This document shows, one piece after another, positions 24,260 through 34,542 of a stretch of DNA of 64,000 bases. The notes under the pieces were generated by a model, which saw only the letters and a list, made by a program, of their open reading frames with translations, was not told where the DNA came from and did not search any database. Origin of the DNA: Hyalella azteca (lineage: Eukaryota > Arthropoda > Malacostraca > Amphipoda > Hyalellidae); the NCBI RefSeq assembly GCF_000764305.2, contig NW_025937364.1, positions 1 to 64,000 of the forward strand. The letters are read 5' to 3'. A program made the position numbers and the translations under genes. Position 1 is the stretch's first letter. The number at the start of each line of letters is the position of its first letter.

Positions 24260-24455
24260 GTACTTGCTTCGTCACTAACATAGATGAAACTAGTCATCGC
24301 CACTCTTGTAGGTTGCTAAGATAAAATTTGTATAAATATGTGAGGAATTATATAATGTAAGTATTAGCAATAAATCAGTCAGAATAATGAAGGAATTGCA
24401 ATTAGATAAAAAATTAGCTAATGGACAGAAGTTACCGACGATGTTCTGCTTGCAG

Positions 24456-24540
24456 GAGCTGACGGTGACGGACGACACTGTCCTGGAGGAACACTCTGAA
24501 GATCCCTGCCTCCTGCAGATCAGGCTACTGGGCGAAGGAG
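24456..24540 (+). CDS. Kdm3: KDM3-type histone demethylase, exon 4 of those visible
   Basis: Exon of 85 bases, entering at phase 0 and leaving one base over, with acceptor TTCTGCTTGCAG| and donor GAG|GTTAGT. It continues the barrel-like region: ELTVTDDTVLEEHSEDPCLL, where human JMJD1C has a NDQVLEPQNVDPSMV segment. The shared features are the D..VLE core and the D-P pair. The intron before it is only 196 bp, much shorter than the others in this gene. The trailing G joins TT of the next exon to make a valine codon. Confidence 0.85.
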
Positions 24541-27384
24541 GTTAGTAAGAAGTATGAATAAATACTAATTAGCCTTTTGAGGTATGCTCATTGTCGAGAC
24601 CAAATTTTATCATTTCATATCGGCTAATTCTTTTAAATCATGAAGGGAACTAGACTAATGTCTGATAATATGTTTAGAATAATAACACTTTCCAGTTAAA
24701 GATCATATTTTTTATTCCCGTGTCTGAGCTGATTTTTGGTTCAAATCGCAATCATGATTTTCAGTTTCGAGTTTTCTGAGACGAAGCTTGGCTTTTATTG
24801 GTAGTTGAGGTGGGGCCATGTTTATTTTTGAAGTCACTATGCATCCGAATACTGACGTCCTTGGAAGCCGTTTATGCGATGCCACTGACTTAGCGATTTG
24901 TTCATGCGTTTTGCCTACGTTAAAGCAGCCTCCAGCATCATCAGCCTTCCTGATACAGCTAAGCTTTGCGTTAATTGCCTGGAAAATTAGTCTTCGTAAA
25001 TAAAATCTCGAGTCCTTGAACATAATACCTCCACAGCCTTCCATGTCCATGTTCTTGGTCAAGGCCGTCGTGTGGCAGGAAGCATTAACGGCTTTAGCCG
25101 CCGGCCTTCATCTGCCCAGCCTCGCTAAGAAACGCTGCCATATTTATGGTGCTACCAAATTTCCCGAACTTTTGCATTCGATATTACCTTATCTTTTTAG
25201 CTCCGCTGGATGTTCCACGTTCTTTATGAAATTGCGAGCTTGTTGTCCTTTGTGCATTTTTTTTTACTTCGCTTATTATTTCGTTTTCATAAGGTATTTC
25301 ATTGTTGTTCACTGAAATGCTTGTACTGTAGTGTTGAATAATTCATTGATTTTTCCTTCGCCTATCATCGAGACTATTTTTTTGTCATCTTCCTCCTCCG
25401 TATCCTCCATTTTCTCAGCATCTATACGACCAGCCATTACATTATTATACATTATTTGCCTCAATATAGACGACCAGCCTGTGTCCTTCCCAAGTATATT
25501 TTTGCAGTCAATCGTAGAAACAGTTGCTCCCTCTGACACGCCTAAAGGTACAGCAATCCACTTCACAGCTGCTCTCTCATGCTCTACATCACTACTTCCC
25601 CCTCCGCCCTTCATTGAGAATTACCTGTCATGTGCCTCACATTCTCCCAGCAGGTGCTTATGGCTGTTCCCCTAACGTCCCCATCACACATAAAGCCCTC
25701 ATCCTCTCTCCTCTCATTCCTCTTGCATGTATACATCCATTCACACCAAGCGTCGCCGCTCTCACTGATCAGTGGTTCTCAACCGCCACCATCTACATAG
25801 ATTCATACTTTGGCCATGTTTTCACTACCAGGTAGCTTGCAGTTCATAATACATGTTAGTAGAAGAGGCAGACTTTAAAGTCAGTTGAGTATACAATAAT
25901 GTTGCATTAATGCAGCACGACACTATTTCAGAAATTTTTCCTTCAATGTAGTAAACTAAAGAGGAACTGCAGATGAAATACATCAGAATAAAATTTTTAT
26001 GATTTAATTCCCTCGTCAAGTTCTTGATTGAAAAAATTACGGAGTAGTCGTCGGTCTTCCAGCCAGTCTTTCTGTCGCGCAGGTTTTGAATAAAATAATA
26101 CCGATAATGCGTAGTATATATAGCAATGCAATTAAAAAAAATTCAGCGTTTGAAAACAATCGTAGCTGTCAGTCGCTTTTTCTGCGCTCACAGAAATTTT
26201 GGACGTAAACGGAATGACGCCGTCCTCCTCCACATCCAACCTTATACATTCTGAAGCATTGTAGCATCAAGTTTTTTTTTTCATTTTAAAAATTAGACTT
26301 ACAATGGACGATGTCAGCTTGCGTCATTTCTCTTATATTACTCTTCGCTTCCCCCTCGGGCATTGAGGCAAATCGTATATTTTATTGTACTGAAATCCGG
26401 CTTTTTATAACTGCAGAGAGGAAAGTCCAATTTGTTGAAAGCTCTTGTGCTTCCGTAGGAATACAATTGAAGTGCAAGCTCTGATTTTTATCTTAAAATA
26501 AGATGTATTGACTATTATCGATTACATCATCGGACGTCCTTGAAGTATTGAGATGCTTTGAAAGAAGTTTGGAAATTTATTGACCATTATTCTGTGCAAC
26601 TATTCGGAATGAAGCAGGAAATGGATGTTATTCCTTGAATCGAAGGGAACAAAAATGAATCTGTTTTTATGTACTGGATTCCAAACTTTCCTTGTTCGAA
26701 TAGCGCTGATTTTTTTAAGGGAGAGTGTGCGAGATTCAGCCGTTTCTCCGCTGAAATTTTGAATAATGTTTGGTGTTGTAAGCCAATGCACAGAATCTTA
26801 TTGGAAAGCTAAATAAAGCCTTCTGAAATGTTGATCGTCTTTCGTTTGCTATTGTTGATCGTCTATTGTTCGCTATTGAATGTTTTATTGGCCAAAACTG
26901 CTACCGATGTCGGACCCGTATTACTGCTTAAATAATACGTATAAAATAGTGATAATAACCTCTGAACAGAAATATACTTAAATCAATTTTTTCAGGTTTG
27001 ATTACGAGGAAATATTGTGGTGTTTTTGAAGACTTCATTCATGCTTCATTGTGTGCGTCAACGAAGGCCTCCCTTGAGATTATTAGAATTCAATATTCCG
27101 ATCATTCAAGGCGGTCACTTGACAATGTCTACTTTTTAATAATTTTTAAATAAATCATTTTCTAGATGCGTTTTTGAGTAGAAAGTTGTTCAGTATTCTT
27201 AGTTTTAGTTTCGCAGTTTCGTGACCGTGCGAGATTGTCTTTATTTGATATGCCTAAATCTCTTGGTTCGTCACTGTTTTTGTTTACCGAAATTTCATTT
27301 ATGAATTCGAACCTGCTTTAAGACGTAATCAATATTTCTGTTACTAATTTTTGTAGTAATGATGGCGGTGTTTTTGACCTACAG
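24541..27384. other. Intron 4
   Basis: 2.8 kb. Two - strand frames have protein-like composition but no family I recognise: 24712-25062, and 25309-25614 with an acidic DTEEEDDKK run. They could be worn pieces of a transposon ORF, but the sequence between them is closed in all frames. A 24-bp direct duplication (GTTGATCGTCTTTCGTTTGC and its near copy) lies at about 26831-26879. Confidence 0.45.
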
Positions 27385-27467
27385 TTGTGGAGAGCATCTT
27401 GAGAGGCGAGAGCGTGGGCATCACATCTCGCCGGTCCCGCAGCCACGCAGCCCTGCAGGCCTCAGGG
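27385..27467 (+). CDS. Kdm3: KDM3-type histone demethylase, exon 5 of those visible
   Basis: Exon of 83 bases: two bases complete the split valine codon, then 27 codons, leaving in phase 0. Acceptor TTGACCTACAG|, donor GGG|GTGAGC. It encodes ESILRGESVGITSRRSRSHA. Human JMJD1C has SLLKGENIGITSRRRSRSS at the same place, directly after the barrel-like region. This motif favours JMJD1C-like over KDM3B-like ancestry, although arthropods usually have one KDM3 gene. The arginine-serine run marks the change to the disordered part encoded by the next exon. Confidence 0.9.
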
Positions 27468-30400
27468 GTGAGCAGTGTAATATCTCTTCACCTTTTCTGT
27501 TTATCAGTCTTTGGTAAATCTTCCGAACGGATCTAGCTCCCAGCCTTCTTTTTCTAACAAATTCATTCTGACGCTTGTTTATGAGCTATTTAAATGATAC
27601 ATTTTGTTAGTACCGTATCTCAGTTAATGGGAAAAGCTTTTCCATTAAATAGAATTACTGTAGAAGATTCGTTGAATAGAAATGAAAATAATTTAAGTTA
27701 TAATTTTGCACGTGATACTATGTAAACTATTTTGATTAGTTCTTTATTCCTTTTGGAAGTTTCGATTCCTTATAGTAAACTCCTGCGTTCGGGTCCAATT
27801 TCTCTTCATTTAACCACTTTAACAAATTTCTTTCACCACTGAGTGGCCCAGTGGTTAAATAAGTTCAGAGTACCAGGATTGGAGGAGAGAGGGGCCAACG
27901 GCCTAATAAATGCTAAAACCGCTATTATTATGATATTACTATATTATTTCAGTTGTATGTTCGTTCCAGTCGTTATCGTGTAGTCGTGGCCGACATATAA
28001 AGAGGAATTTATTTTTTGCACGTGTGCCATGTCGCTCGCGCTATTTTAGAAATGCAGTCAGGTTTAGATAAGCAAATTAGGCAACCGTTAACGAGAATGG
28101 GCGCGTATGACTTTTTTAATTCCCGTGCAGAGCAGTAGATACAACAGCAAGTCGAGATATCGTGATGCGAAAGTTAAGTTTCTTCTACTTTTTTCTGCAT
28201 TGATTTCTGCATCGTTCCACGATCAATCGAATTCCTATTAGTTTATATTACATGTGCTAGAACCTAAATATTTTTCTTATTAACGTAAATCGCATTCATA
28301 AAGAACGAGGCCAACATTCTGGTGTAGCTTTTCTAGCGAAATTTTCTCCGTTAACCTATCATGAATTTTTAATTAATATCTACATATTTACCTTATGTGT
28401 ATTTTTTCGGTTGGAGGAATTTGTTTTATCGTGGTAAATAATTTCGCCTGTAAAAAGTATTTCGACAATACATATAATTGCAGGCTCGTGTTAAGTTTTA
28501 TTGTGAATCTTTTTTGCCTCGTCACACTCAATCGCGGTTCCTCTCGCTGAACATTACCGCCTTCTTTGCAGACTTCGAGTTAATCTGACGACGTCTTTTC
28601 ATGACATTCTTTCGGAAGTTGAACTGCTTTAAACGCGGCCAGTTTTTTGTGCGAAGTATAGACCTCAAAGTTTGGTCTCGTGCCGAAGTTCAGGGTTAGT
28701 CGGTCTTCGGATATGTAGGTCGACTGAAGTTTCTCGTGGGGATCTCAATTTGGCTTGTTTTTGTTTGATGTCTTCACCGAAGTTTGGTTAGCTATGCGGT
28801 GTTTCAACTTGTTACGTTCTTGGAAATGTTATTACAATTGTTGTTTTATTTCTTTGCACTCATAATTTCCTCTTCGTCGAACAAATTCCACGGACAATAG
28901 TTCCAATGTTCAAGTAAATATTTTGAAGAACCTGTTCTCGAATTAATAACATATAATATTATAATAAATTAATAATAACTTGTTATCATTGAATTATTTT
29001 ATTATTAGAATACTTATTTTTTAATATTTATTTGTAAATTTTAATGTAGCAAATGAATCGGTCATATATCGTTGGAAATTTTCCAATTGAATTTTTTTAT
29101 GGACGTGAAGCAGAGGCAGAGATGGTTCACAGGACACATTTTACGGCCGGTAAAAATTATTTTAATTTAAATGCATGTTTTAGGTTTGAATCCTTGATCC
29201 TGAAGTCCTCTGCAGTGCATCGAGTATTTCACGGTACACAAGTGCAGCCTGTGTTGACCATACAGTTGTAGCCTGTGTATGATAGTTCTCGATATGCTTT
29301 GTTAAGTTAGTGCCTCGCTACAGCGCAAGCTTATTTCTGTTTAACTCTGTTGTCTTTCTCTGTCGGCTATTTCCAGCAACAAAGAACCTTCTTTTCATAG
29401 GAGAAAATGTACTCCTTTTTTCCAGCGGTGATAGCCCTCTCGAGACCAGGAACAAGGGCCTATCGGAGCGCCGCTAATAAGAGAAGAATTTTTTTATCGC
29501 TCAGTCAAGGGAATATTTACCTTCCTGACACGAATATTAAGAGAGTTTGATATATCGCCGAAAATTGCCACTAGGCGTCGTGAGTTTTCCATTAACCTCC
29601 AGATTAAGAGAATCTGGTATCATGAGAGTTTCATCACATTTGATTTGAACGGGGTGCGAGTGCGATCGAGAAAAAATATAGTAAATGATAGATGGAATTG
29701 TTTTACTCTTAGATGTTACTCACGCTTATCTAACAACTGCCAACTGAGAGCTGGCATCATCAATCTGGTAATCAGTTGTATTATGGGAACCAATAAGCAA
29801 CCGATGTCTTCAAAAACCCCTATCGAGATTGCTTTTGGATTGAGAGTTAGACTGGCTTTATGCAGTTAGTGTTAGATGAGTTATTAAAATTTTTTTCCAG
29901 GTCACAGTTTCAGGGACTGCTACTGGTCGAAGGGCCTTGGTTTAACGAGGCCTTTGTTCCAATGTTTCTTCTTTGAAAATCTTGGCTCATCTTTTGGATT
30001 CTAAAAGTTATCTGTTGGATCTCTCAAATAAGAAAACTTTGTAAGAGCAGTCGCTTGTTGCCCCATTATCGCAAATTTTTTAATTCTTTTAATTTCATGA
30101 CTTTCTGCTTCGACGGCCGACGCATTCTCGCAATTCTCTTGCTCCTTTGATTTTTTCTAGTTTATAGTTTGAATGATCTTGAGAATTAGATTGAATATTT
30201 ACGAACAATTTTTGATTCGAAGTAGTTTTCTAGGAACACGTGCGCCAGCTCTCATATTCAGTTGTAACGCAAACGTTCATTGTTGATGCTGTTATGCTTT
30301 GTCTCGCACTCGACAGAATTTTTTTCAGTAACTAATTGGTCTCTTATTCATTGCTACGAAAAAAACTTTTTTATCGGTGTTACTTACATTTTTATTTGTC

Positions 30401-30584
30401 GCTTGCTGTCGGGTTTATTATATTTTTATTGTCCTGTTTGTTAATCATCTATACTGAGTGAACACTGGGGGACGTAGCAAGGAAGCGAGTGCGAGGTGTA
30501 GGAGGCTGGAGTGAGCGGTCGCGCTTTAACTGGAGAGCGTCATAAACTGTGCCGCGTGCCGGGGACAGCAGACCAGCCTTTATG
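27468..30584. other. Intron 5, 5' part
   Basis: AT-rich intron. It contains one SINE copy at 27838. The region 28925-29045 is almost pure A/T. Frames at 29053-29271 and 29645-29869 look like chance. A GC-richer stretch at 30460-30580 precedes the 72-bp repeat array and shows no gene. Confidence 0.55.
27838..27940 (+). mobile_element. tRNA-derived SINE, family 1, copy with A box
   Basis: TGGCCCAGTGG at 27844-27854 is a perfect polymerase III A box (TRGYNNARNNG). The expected B box is worn or deleted. The body GGCCTAATAAATGCTAAAACCGC is followed by a (TATTAT)-type tail. The same body and tail occur inverted at 41301-41411 and direct at 62995-63096, and those copies keep the B box. Together the three define a SINE of tRNA head, common body and ATT-rich tail. 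No source tRNA can be named from these worn heads. Confidence 0.7.
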
Positions 30585-30908
30585 TCTTATATCTTCCATG
30601 TTGGGTCTCTTGAACTATTGATTTATATTTCTTGATTTATATATATAACTGTTGATTCTTATATCTTCCATGTTGGGTCTCTTGAACTGTTTATTTATAT
30701 ATCTTGATTTATATATATAACTGTTGATTCTTGTATCTTCCATGTTGGGTCTCTTGAACTGTTGATTTATATATCTTGATTTATATATATAACTGTTGAT
30801 TCTTATATCTTCCATGTTGGGTCTCTTGAACGGTTGATTTATATATCTTGATTTATATATATAACTGTTGATTCTTATATCTTCCATGTTGGGTCTCTTG
30901 AACTGTTC
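30585..30908. repeat. 72-bp minisatellite, ~4.5 copies
   Basis: A 72-bp unit containing CTTCCATGTTGGGTCTCTTG and a TATATATAACTGTTGATTCT block is repeated about four and a half times with few differences. Because 72 is a multiple of three and the unit lacks stops in one - strand frame, a repetitive 90-codon frame is open at 30615-30887. I regard that as a by-product of the period. It lies in intron 5, 300 bp before the last visible exon. Confidence 0.96.
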
Positions 30909-31202
30909 ACGCTCCCCACACCTTCATTATTAATCCCTTTCTGCTCGCACTACTCAGGCTTATTACTCATACTGAATTATTTAATGAACCTATATGTCTC
31001 TGGAAATCTGGGTGTGCGTTTTACTGTTTTATCACCAGCTGTTGCTTGCATCATTCAGTTTATGACCTTCATGTGGCTGGAGTTCCAGACTCTGTCGAAT
31101 ATGCGACACTTAAGTAAATTAATTTATGCCCTTGCTGGCGTCAGTAAATTTACGGCCTGAAAATTCTTAGACGTCTCAAAAAATTTTTTTCTATCATTGC
31201 AG

Positions 31203-32712
31203 GGTCGTCAAATTAGACGAGACGCGGCATCTCGTCAGAAAAAGACATCAATAGCCCGACCTCATAATTCGCCCACTTCTTCTCAGTCGTCTCTTCCACC
31301 CTCCAGCTCCCCTTCCTTGAGTCTCAAGATTACGACTGACACTATCAGTAACAATAAGCTTGATACCGACGCTAACTTGCCTGTATCCAGGGTCGAGTCC
31401 CGAACAATAAGTAGGCTGATAAACATTAAGAACAACATCAATATTAACCCTACGGTAACTCTGTCCGCTGATCTCAAAATAGAAAACTACACAAACATCA
31501 AAACCACTAATATCAATAACAACAATAATAATAATGATAACAAGAACAATAATCGGTCACCTAAACGAATAACAGATGATCAGAGAACTAAGTTCATATC
31601 ATCACGAGGCTATAATAGCAGTCACAATAAAACCCGTTCCCAGTCTCCGGCAATATCCGAAGACACTTCGCCTGCCACTCCGCCCGCCGAAATTTCCCCT
31701 TCCGGTCCTTTGGAAGACCCGTTAAATTGTTCTTCATCAGAGAGCTCCTCCGACTGCCCGACGTATCCAGACTCGCCAAGTGCTCACATCTCGACGGACG
31801 AGAACATAATATCACTCGCTGACAACCCGCTGCCAACACCTCCTGCCGAGACCACGCCTGGCAATATCGCTTCAACTACGAATATCCTCGAGCCTTCACC
31901 GAGTGTCGGTGGTAAACAGGGAGATGCGTCCGCGCGGCTTGTTTCGCCCGTCAAATCGAGTTCGAGCGACGAAGATGCAAGATTCGACGCTCTTTGTTCA
32001 GCAAGAAGAACCGCTCAAACACCTAATCTTGAAAAAGATTCTTCTTCAATGCTTAACCTTGAAAAGAATTGTCCATCGGATAATGTCGAGGATGAAACTG
32101 CAAGACATTCTTCGATCCATGCTACAAAAATTAAACATGTCGTAAATTTAGAACCTTCTACTGATAAGTTCTCCGATGTTAACGTTTTGAAAAATTCTAA
32201 TGAAAGTATATTGTTAAAAGGTAATATTAAGTCTACCATTAACGTTACCAATAACGATAACGCATCGTTGAATGAAGATATAGTCTACTTGGCATCTTCA
32301 AAGTCGGTGAATACGTCGACTGTACAGAAAACTCCACCAAAATCCAAGCTGTCAGCTTCTGCTTCAGATTCCATCCATAGACATTCTATAAGTTCATATC
32401 CACCAATTTCACCCGTTTCTATGTCGCCACCCAACAAAAGCCGTAGCAATTCAGCAGAAAACGTTACAAAAGTAGCCACTTCATATTCGTGTTCTACGTC
32501 CACGCCAAGTCCCACAAGATCCACAGATACGCGACCAAAGCACAACACTTCGCCTCCTCTGAAGCCATCCCCTCATCTTCAAACCTTACCGTCGCGACCC
32601 CCACAAATCAACCACGGTTCCAGCTCATCCTCGACTCCCTCACGTCATTGCAAGAGCAAGGCGAGAACTTCTAGTACCGTCCCATCGTCCCATCATCGCC
32701 TCGATGTTTCAG
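31203..32712 (+). CDS. Kdm3: KDM3-type histone demethylase, exon 6 of those visible, disordered linker
   Basis: Large exon of 1510 bases, entering in phase 0 and leaving one base over, with acceptor CTATCATTGCAG| and donor TCAG|GTAAGT. It starts basic (GRQIRRDAASRQKK) and then encodes about 503 residues rich in Ser, Thr, Pro and Asn with no folded domain. Visible sub-features by exon residue: an Asn-rich run at 103-117; two TPPAE repeats at 159-163 and 212-216 amid many SP/TP sites; an acidic SSSSDED site near 252-258; two NLEK repeats at 275-278 and 285-288. KDM3B and JMJD1C have a long low-complexity linker here, before the zinc finger and JmjC domain. Sequence alone would not identify it; frame continuity with the preceding exon does. 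Confidence 0.87.
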
Positions 32713-33344
32713 GTAAGTTCACATTCAATCCATTTCAATGCATGTTTAATGTATAAGTATTGACTTGTTCTTGATTTTTGGCGCTATTCCAGTTATAAAC
32801 TTATGTTAAGCCATCACTACCTTGCGTATTTAGCAGACAGAACGCTTTTTGATCTCATTTCTGACTTTTAGTTGTGAGCTGCAAAAGCTGAGCTGTTTTT
32901 TATTGCATTCAATTCCTGAGAAGTAATTAAACCAAAGTCGTATTTATTTTTCGAGCATTCCACTTCCACTTTTATAATTAAACTTCTGTGATCAAAGTTG
33001 GCAACAATTTCCTTGTAAAATTTCTGTAAAGTGCGTCGGTGCACATATGTTCTGAAGAGCTCAGGTGTACGCGGAATGTGCGCAGGTGTTTCAACACTTG
33101 AATCTGCAGCTCTTCGTTGCACTATAGAGGAGCATTGAACTTATTTTGCATTAACAGTGTTTGCGATCAATAAATGTATAGCTTATTTTATTTCAGATTT
33201 TTCATGTTTTAAAGTGTGTGTTAACGGCGAAATTGTAAATATTTGTTGTTTTCTCGCAATTACAAGCGGGAAAGCAGTCGTACTCGTGCCGTTATTTGAT
33301 GTGAGTTTTCGTTGTTAAAGCAAGTGGAAGTCAAGTCAGCATTG
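32713..33344. other. Intron 6, first part
   Basis: Starts with the consensus donor GTAAGT. A - strand frame at 32868-33122 has fairly protein-like composition but no start, clear splice signals or family match. Nothing else is seen. Confidence 0.5.
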
Positions 33345-33440
33345 CCGGCGTGGCATAGTGGAAGTCTGCCTGCATATTGCCATAAAACTCTGCTTCAGCA
33401 ATCAAGTCTAAGTGGCTGCATGAGGCCGTTTGCTCTGTTG
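33345..33440 (+). mobile_element. tRNA-derived SINE-like head, family 2
   Basis: TGGCATAGTGG at 33351-33361 fits the polymerase III A box exactly. AATCAAGTC at 33400-33408 is close to the B box (GWTCRANNC) at normal spacing. The text between, with GTCTGCCTGC, resembles the anticodon region of a tRNA but does not fold into a clean cloverleaf. It differs from the SINE at 27838 and has no shared tail, so it is a second family or a worn tRNA pseudogene. Confidence 0.5.
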
Positions 33441-34205
33441 TCTTATATACTTGCGTTTTACTTCTAGCTGAAAATGTTAATTACTGTGAATGACAGGGTG
33501 AAATCTGTTTATTATTTTCAATTTTAATTGCTGATTACATATTCAACGATTATTTACTTATTCTCGATGGAAATTAATTATATTTCGCTATTTACTCTTC
33601 AGGAGAATGATATATTTGACTCTTTTTTTCTCGTTGTTTATTCTGTTTTGATGAGCGAGCAGATCGATCAGATTCAATCACTTATTTGCTGGACTTTTTT
33701 TACACGATTTTAGCGTGCATACGTAAGCTAACATGTCCCGACAGGATAAAATAAGATCAATTTCGTCTTTCTTTTCATTATTTATTTTTTTGGTAAATAG
33801 AACATGCTGGTATCTAAACTTCTATATGGCCTGAGGATTTACTTCTACCATTATATCGTTTACATTTTTTTCCATTTACGATAACCTATGGAAAAATTGC
33901 AGAAATTTTAGAATTTTGTCAGGCGCATCGAATATTTTATAAATTGTCCATAAAATCCAGTTGCGGTTTGTGATATGTAATATGCCTTATCCCACACCAT
34001 AATCAAGGAAGAACCAGTTTTTTATATCGTCGTGTTATCGCTGCTAAAAATTCAAGCCAATGTTGAGGCTGCTAAAAATACATTGCATTGCCTTAAATTA
34101 GAGAGTAGAAGCAGTCGTTGCCTGTGTTTTTGTTGGTTGCTCGGCGTGCTGCTCGGGGCGGATCTGCATTCCGTCCAGACTCGAGTATGGAGCGCCGCTC
34201 CTTAG
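33441..34205. other. Intron 6, no gene seen
   Basis: AT-rich, low-information sequence. The frame at 33528-33713 has chance composition. No repeat boundary is visible until the array at 34206. Confidence 0.6.
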
Positions 34206-34542
34206 TATCCTTCATGTCTATATGACGTGCTTCACTCGTATATAATAATGAATGTCTTATTATTATACATGTCTTACAGACTCGCATCCTTCATGTCTAT
34301 ATGACGTACTTCATCTCGTATATAATAATGAATGTATTATTATTCATTATTATACACGTCTTACAGCCATCTTATCCTTCATGTCTATATGACGTGCTTT
34401 ATCTCGTATATAATAATGAATTTCTTATTATTATACACGTCTTACAGCCATCTTATCCTTCATGTCTATATGACGTGCTTCATCTCGTATATAATAATGA
34501 ATGTCTTATTATTATACACGTCTTACAGACTCGCATCCTTAC
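34206..34542. repeat. ~80-bp minisatellite, four copies
   Basis: The block CCTTCATGTCTATATGACGT then TCGTATATAATAATGAAT and TTATACACGTCTTACAG repeats with starts at about 34211, 34290, 34378 and 34459 (periods 79, 88 and 81) and ends in a partial fifth unit. The 88-bp unit has an extra TATTATTCAT. The varying lengths leave no conserved frame. Confidence 0.95.

Noticed and set aside
31283..32548. Several antisense and alternative frames over the large exon
   Set aside because: Shadows of the 503-codon exon; their apparent length comes from its stop-poor codon use.
32868..33122. 84-codon - strand frame with natural-looking composition
   Set aside because: No ATG, no convincing acceptor and no family match; frames of this length are common in this window.
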